Shown here: positions 59,515-64,000 of the stretch, in pieces
Numbering within the stretch: the first letter of the stretch is position 1
Layout of the letters: each line of letters opens with the position of its first letter
DNA from: Branchiostoma floridae
Lineage: Eukaryota > Chordata > Leptocardii > Amphioxiformes > Branchiostomatidae
Direction of reading: 5' to 3'
Assembly: GCF_000003815.2 (NCBI RefSeq)
Contig: NC_049980.1
Coordinates: 18,507,808 to 18,571,807, forward strand
Length of the DNA: 64,000 nt
The notes under the pieces: model-generated
Told to the model about the DNA's origin: nothing
Databases searched by the model: none
The model's input: the letters and a program-made list of their open reading frames with translations, nothing else
Made by a program: the position numbers and the translations under genes

Positions 59515-61848
59515 CTAGCTTGACCAACTGCACTCTTTGTTTTCCTTCCAAGTAGGGTTTCCTTCTTCATAAAGTTCCTGCAACAAAATACAGACATTGA
59601 GTCATGTCAGATGCTTGGAGAAAAACCTGCAGTCCCACAAAAAGCTGCTAGGAGGCAAATAATTGGCTTGTACCTACTACCTTCAACATGGCAAGGAACA
59701 TGTTAGACTGCTCTGCTCTGCTCTGCACAGAAATATAAATGGCATTGGGGATTGTGGAAAGACATATAGTAATAACAAAAAATATGCTGTCACTTGAGGA
59801 AGTGAATTTGCTATTTGCCCATGTGCGTGCATTTGTACCCATACTCCATCCTTGCTACCTCTGAGATAATTTTAGGCCCATCCATGCCTCTGCATGGTCT
59901 GTAAAGCTATTAATTTTTCTAAAACAAGACAATCATTACATCAGATAAAGGTTGTAATAGACTTAAAATTAGGTTCACATGAAACTTTATAAATTTTAGC
60001 ACAGGCCTTTGGAAGTTTATTTTCAACAACCCTGAAGAAAGGGGATTTAAAGAGGAGCAAATGCTGTACAGATTCAAATCTTGCTGCATATTCAGGGGGA
60101 ATTACAATGTCACTATTTGACATACTTACTGAGTATACAAATTAGGGAGCTAGATTTATTTACCGCAAAACGTTGGGTTTGGAAAACATCCACGTGGTAA
60201 TAAAAGTGGACACAGGAAACAATGTGACATTCAAGGATAATGACTGAGAAAATTATTGCAACTGGAGACGTATTTGGTACATGTATCATTCAGACTTGTT
60301 GATTTTGCTGGCTACTTGTTTGGAAGCAAAGGAAGACAAAAAAATATATAGTCATGGCTTGCATTTCACATAACCTACAGCTGATGCAAGACTCCCCAGG
60401 TATTTCATGCCCACTGCTGCACATACCTGATAAAAGTCATTTTGTTACCGCTGCTGTTCTGCAAAAGGCATTCTAAATGCTCTTTGAAGACTCATAGCCC
60501 ATGAAGGGAGTTCCCGTATGAGGCCATGTCGCTTTCTAAGTTTGGCTAGCAATTTGTGTCCTTTCCTTATTCCAACTTGAGACCCCTGGGAATGCTGCAT
60601 GCTGGGAAGTGTTCTACTGGTGAGGATACAAGCAGCCGACTCTGGGTAATCATGAAAAGTTATTTGCAGGTGGTGTATAATTTCCATTCATAACAAGTGT
60701 GAACTGTCCAGGGCTGGAAATACCTTTTTGTGAAAACAGCCTTCAAAATCAATGCTTCCTGCAGACTGACAAGCAGATTTCCCTGATGATGTTTAAATCA
60801 TTACCACATTTGTACATGTATAGTACACATTTATATGACTTTAAGATTCTTTATATTCAGATACAAATGTACTTATTATAACATGATCATACAAATAATC
60901 TATAATTTTTTAAACCCAAAGCCTCTTAACGTAATGATGCAATCTTATGACAATAATTGATTGTGAAAGTTATCTAAATGATATTTATCTAAATTGTGAC
61001 TCACAGTACTTAGCTCTGAATTGGTTTGCTTGCAAAATTGCATACTGGATACTGCTACTTAAGTGTTTGTAATCTAACCTGCAGTCCGAACATGCCAAAA
61101 TTTTGATATAGACCTGCCGTCTGGGGCAAAGTACCAAGGCGAAGGATGGAGCACAATCTCATCTCTGCTGCACACAACCCCCAGCACAAAGGGGACCAAT
61201 CCTAGATTAGGTTGGTATTGATCTTACAGGTGAGCTTGAACTAGGTTGAACTAGGGACACGCATGTACACTGTACATGAACATGTACAGTGTACATGCAT
61301 AGCTGAGGGGATTTCCAAAAGACCATGAAAGATCCTTGAGGGTTTGGGGTATTTTGGGTATAAAAATTTCTGCATTTGAATTTTTTTACAAGTCCTAAAA
61401 GACCAGACTAATATTGTCTGGAAAGGGCAGCAGTAGTTAGGATGTGACACTACGCTCAGGTTCAATGTTCATTGTGCTTGTTAAAAGGAGCTAGGGGAAT
61501 TACACAACATAGAAATAAATACAACATACACATGTAGTATTTGCCATGATCAGTGCAAGATCAGCTCACTGAATGTTCATTGAGTTCATTTGAGCTAAAC
61601 TGGTGACTTTCACTTTCAGCTCCCTAAGACCACCATACCACATTCTTCAGCAATCATTCACCACCTTGTGACACTTTTTAATCAATCCGGTCAACACATA
61701 TCAAGGCATGTCGGTCCCTCGTACCTTCTTCCATATTGGGACAGTTGCCTTTAATGTGTCGATGGCATATCTGACTGCCTCCAGGCCTGCCGTGCGATGA
61801 GGCGAGGAGATGGCTATGATGACACTCGACTCTGTTATCGGTACGCAC
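59515..61848 (-). CDS. MOCS2: MOCS2 large subunit (MOCS2B), last two exons; 5' part off window
   Basis: Exons on the minus strand are 61848-61725 (124 bp) and 59577-59515 (63 bp with the stop), joined at phase 0 after VPIWKK. MOCS2B, the MoaE homologue, is the catalytic subunit of molybdopterin synthase. It transfers sulfur from the MOCS2A C-terminus to precursor Z (cPMP) in molybdenum cofactor synthesis. The first exon reads [18 protein letters not shown] and continues [19 protein letters not shown]; the last reads [20 protein letters not shown]. These match human [34 protein letters not shown] and the STWKGNKECFW end. The invariant HR and the catalytic Lys of the P-x-WKKE segment are present. 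Only about the last 62 residues are here. The preceding exon (ending in a HRLG-like segment) was not found up to 64000. MOCS2A was not seen. Confidence 0.9.
59941..60687 (-). CDS. Unassigned two-exon minus-strand gene candidate nested in MOCS2 intron
   Basis: An open segment at 60687-60449 starts with ATG and ends at a CAGCG-gtaaca donor (79 codons plus two bases). A second segment, 60124-59941, starts with one base and stays open for 60 codons to TGA, so the phases agree. The first encodes a basic stretch ([18 protein letters not shown], then [12 protein letters not shown]). The second encodes [16 protein letters not shown], then [17 protein letters not shown]. The composition looks protein-like, but I recognise no family. 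The second acceptor (CTCAGTAAG) is weak. An alternative is a first exon starting after an acceptor at about 60640. It could also be a decayed insertion. Confidence 0.3.
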
Positions 61849-63578
61849 CTGTGAAACGAAGCACTGTCTTGTGAATACTTCAGTAGCAGAGAGTATATCA
61901 TCTACAACTGTGTACAGTACAGAGTGTTCCATCTTTGTCTCCAACAGTGTTACATGTACATGTATGTATACAGTCACATACACACACAAATACTAGAAAT
62001 AGACAATTATACAATATATACAGTGACTATCATGGTACAAAAATATATGAAGACAATTTTGCATCATTAATTGCATGTAAGAATAGTCATTATAGTTTAT
62101 ACAAATGGTTCTTTCCACAACTTTGGCTCCAGACATTTTGAATTTGATTCAATCTGAAGTCTTTTTGAGGCTGAATATTGTGGGGCAGCAATTCTTCAAG
62201 TTTGTTTCTGATAGTAAATCCCCTAATGCTGCCATATAAGGCAGTAATACACACAATATACAATGTAGCTGAATAAGCATCAGAAGGATGATGGCTGAGA
62301 CACAACATTGTATCAACGGTTGCAACTAGGGGCGGGTACTGGTACAGAAAATTTAGGTCCAGGCCCGGTTTAGGTCCAGAGGATCAGGTCCAGGTCTGGA
62401 CCTGAACCTGGACCTGATACAGTGTGTGAAAACTTGGTCCATTTCACCACAAAGAAATCTGTTATCTGGAGTGTTTTAAAATCCTACAAGGCTACCTGCC
62501 TCTGTATGATTGATGTAAAACTTGGTAGAAATAACTGTAGACTCTACTCTACTTCGCTCTTGCTATTTTCTTCGACCGGCTAGCCCCAGAGCGTGTGAAT
62601 TCCTGATCTGTATGTTTTTGTTTGTTTTGTGCTGTTCGTCTTTGTTCGTCCAACATCCAGTCCACCAAATTTTTTCAGGTCCGTTTTTTCTGGTGGTGGT
62701 GCCGGGGGGTGATGCTTGCTGGAGTGGGGGTAGGGGGGGGTGGGGGGTGGATGGTGTAGGTGCTGTAGGTCGGGTTAGGAGAGGTGAGTCCAGGAAAAAT
62801 GCCAGGTATGGGCAGCTACTGTCTCTGTAAGCAGGCAGTTCCACTCTGACATTATTCGTGCATCTGCTTGTATGATATTCTACAGACAGGGGTGTCCTAG
62901 GGAAGGTTGATGGTGATGATGCCATAATGCACCGAATGCTAAAGGTACCTGTAGTTAGTCCGCTCATCACACTGTATTTATGTGCTTTGTCTTACTTTAC
63001 CATTTTTTTCACTACTGATTGTAAAACAACACTGCAAGTGCCTGCAGTTCAAGTAGACATCTTCATGTGGATATACCCCTAAGCTTGTTCTTTATCTTTA
63101 CCCTAATCTAATCTGCTTTAATGAGGTCGACCCTAAGGCCCCCTTTCCACTACACGTTGATTGCTGTCAGTGACAGTACAATGACCAAAATTAGATTGGT
63201 GTGACCCTACAATGAATATGAGCTTAGATCTAAATTATTCTTTAAAAGACAACAAAACGCAAGAAACATGAGAAAAATCTTGATTGATCAAATTTGCTGT
63301 CGAGCGATCTCTCAAAACTTCTCTAGTGGGAAGGAGGTGTTACAGAGAACTCTTCCTTCTCTGTATCTAGGTTAACGTTTGAATTCAATTTTCCGGCAAG
63401 TACTGACGTCATGTCATCAACTTGAAATCAGATCACTGAGGTGTGGTGCCAATAGTTGACCCAATATGGCTTCCCTGATGAAATCAATCTTTTGTGGTTC
63501 ATTCTGCAGATTCCATTCCAATCAATCAGGACGGCACTAACCAACAAGAAGACAGGCTCTAGTCCTCATTGGGCCTAA
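61085..63578 (+). CDS. Unassigned plus-strand gene candidate, three 3' exons
   Basis: Three plus-strand segments have good acceptors and matching phases: 61085-61210 (after aacctgcag; two bases, 41 codons, one base; donor gttggt), 62886-62944 (after attctacag; 19 codons after completing a Asp codon; donor gtacct) and 63510-63578 (after attctgcag; 22 codons and TAA). Translated pieces are [16 protein letters not shown], then [10 protein letters not shown], then [19 protein letters not shown], then [21 protein letters not shown] do not recognise the family. The 5' exons were not found and may lie left of 61 kb or in the gap. The gene would overlap MOCS2 on the opposite strand. The first segment is also open in two frames on the minus strand, with its own splice-like ends, so its strand is less certain than that of the other two. 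Confidence 0.4.
61261..61298. repeat. Perfect inverted repeat, 18-bp arms with 2-nt spacer
   Basis: GCATGTACACTGTACATG at 61261-61278 is followed by AA and then its exact reverse complement at 61281-61298. The arms are themselves near-palindromic, in line with the many GTACATG tracts elsewhere in the window. Confidence 0.9.
62325..62720. repeat. Dispersed repeat with AGGTCCAG motif cluster
   Basis: Six or so copies of GGTCCAG or its complement CTGGACC are packed into 62355-62416. They include a perfect inverted pair CAGGTCCAG/CTGGACCTG (62385-62393 and 62396-62404). The segment begins GGGGCGGGTACTGGTACAG. Further right, CAGTCCACCAAATTTTTTC and GGTCCG suggest the same repeat continues to about 62720. 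I cannot assign a class; a terminal region of a DNA transposon is one option. Confidence 0.4.
63134..63342. mobile_element. MITE of about 210 bp
   Basis: TAAGGCCCCCTTTCCACTA at the left and TAGTGGGAAGGAGGTGTTA at the right are inverted repeats matching at 15 of 19 positions. The interior has no coding potential. It lies in the intron between the last two exons of the unassigned plus-strand gene candidate. Confidence 0.6.
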
Positions 63579-64000
63579 ACAGAATCAACTTGCTGGGGAC
63601 AGTGATTACATCATCTCCTCAGCATTCAACAACTGCTGCTACTTAAAGAAATTGTGAATTTAAAGATATCTACAGAGTTCACTGACACTACATTTGTAAT
63701 CATTCATGCTTCTTGAGAAGGCCTCAATTACTCCATATTGTTACACTTCAAGGCTAACAAAGCACCATTTTCATTCTTGGGGGTTGAGGGTTGTGCATAT
63801 TTTTCACCTGAAAACCGTCCCTGTCACAAATAAGCCTTGTGCAATTGTTGTGCAATAAAGTTATTATCATAAGAGAGGCTCGGGCAATTGCCATAGAATC
63901 GTCGTCCTATTGATTTTCGCGTAATGTGACAAGGGTATAATAAAGGGTTAGTGCCCCGGCCCGAAGTGTATATGGTGAGATAATCCCTGGTCAGGTGCGA
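63579..64000. other. Right-edge sequence
   Basis: This is probably 3' UTR of the plus-strand candidate at its left side: an AATAAA lies near 63853 (CAATAAAGTT), about 280 bp after the stop at 63578, which fits a polyadenylation signal. I see no exon of MOCS2 here. Confidence 0.35.

Noticed and set aside
1-64000. tRNA, rRNA or other structured RNA genes
   Set aside because: Scanning by eye found B-box-like sequences only in the SINE-like segment near 17.78 kb; no complete cloverleaf was seen.

Overview
This is eukaryotic, metazoan DNA: genes are split by short GT-AG introns, intergenic and intronic sequence is AT-rich, and there are many short inverted-repeat transposons and minisatellites. 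The frequent acatgtacatgta tracts, a short-interspersed family carrying GCCTGATTTAATC, and protein-level closeness to deuterostome genes suggest a lancelet (Branchiostoma). That assignment is inference. Two 100-N blocks (8178-8277 and 59191-59290) are assembly gaps.

Layout. At 1029-1151 (minus) is a single first coding exon with a signal peptide. It resembles the start of the copper enzyme peptidylglycine alpha-hydroxylating monooxygenase (PHM/PAM); the rest of that gene is off the left edge. NUDT17, a Nudix hydrolase, lies on the minus strand at 2506-7844 in five recognised exons, with the N-terminal exon not found. PTPDC1, a dual-specificity-like phosphatase, lies on the minus strand at 12476-15007 as one uninterrupted coding exon. 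From 15 to 32 kb there is no convincing gene. That stretch holds a CpG-rich segment near 18.3-18.8 kb, a 3.0-kb terminal-inverted-repeat (TIR) element, a decayed CR1/jockey-like LINE, a 1.76-kb TIR element and a Tigger-like MITE. POLR3C, an RNA polymerase III subunit, occupies 32028-51345 on the plus strand in 16 coding exons. Its introns hold a Tigger-like element, a second TIR element and three tandem-repeat arrays.

Converging on POLR3C is a small minus-strand gene (52204-53974, three exons) with a SAM/Pointed-like domain and a low-complexity tail. The right end carries the last two exons of MOCS2 (large molybdopterin synthase subunit, minus strand; its 5' part is off the right edge). In and around it are phase-compatible exon-like segments on both strands that I cannot assign to a family.

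The genes do not form a pathway: they cover nucleotide hydrolysis, phosphatase signalling, Pol III transcription and molybdenum cofactor synthesis. The notable gene-order signal is NUDT17 with POLR3C, which are also neighbours in human 1q21. Here they are separated by PTPDC1 and about 17 kb of transposon-rich DNA. Exon boundaries were set by hand from splice signals, reading phase and remembered family sequences, without transcript data.
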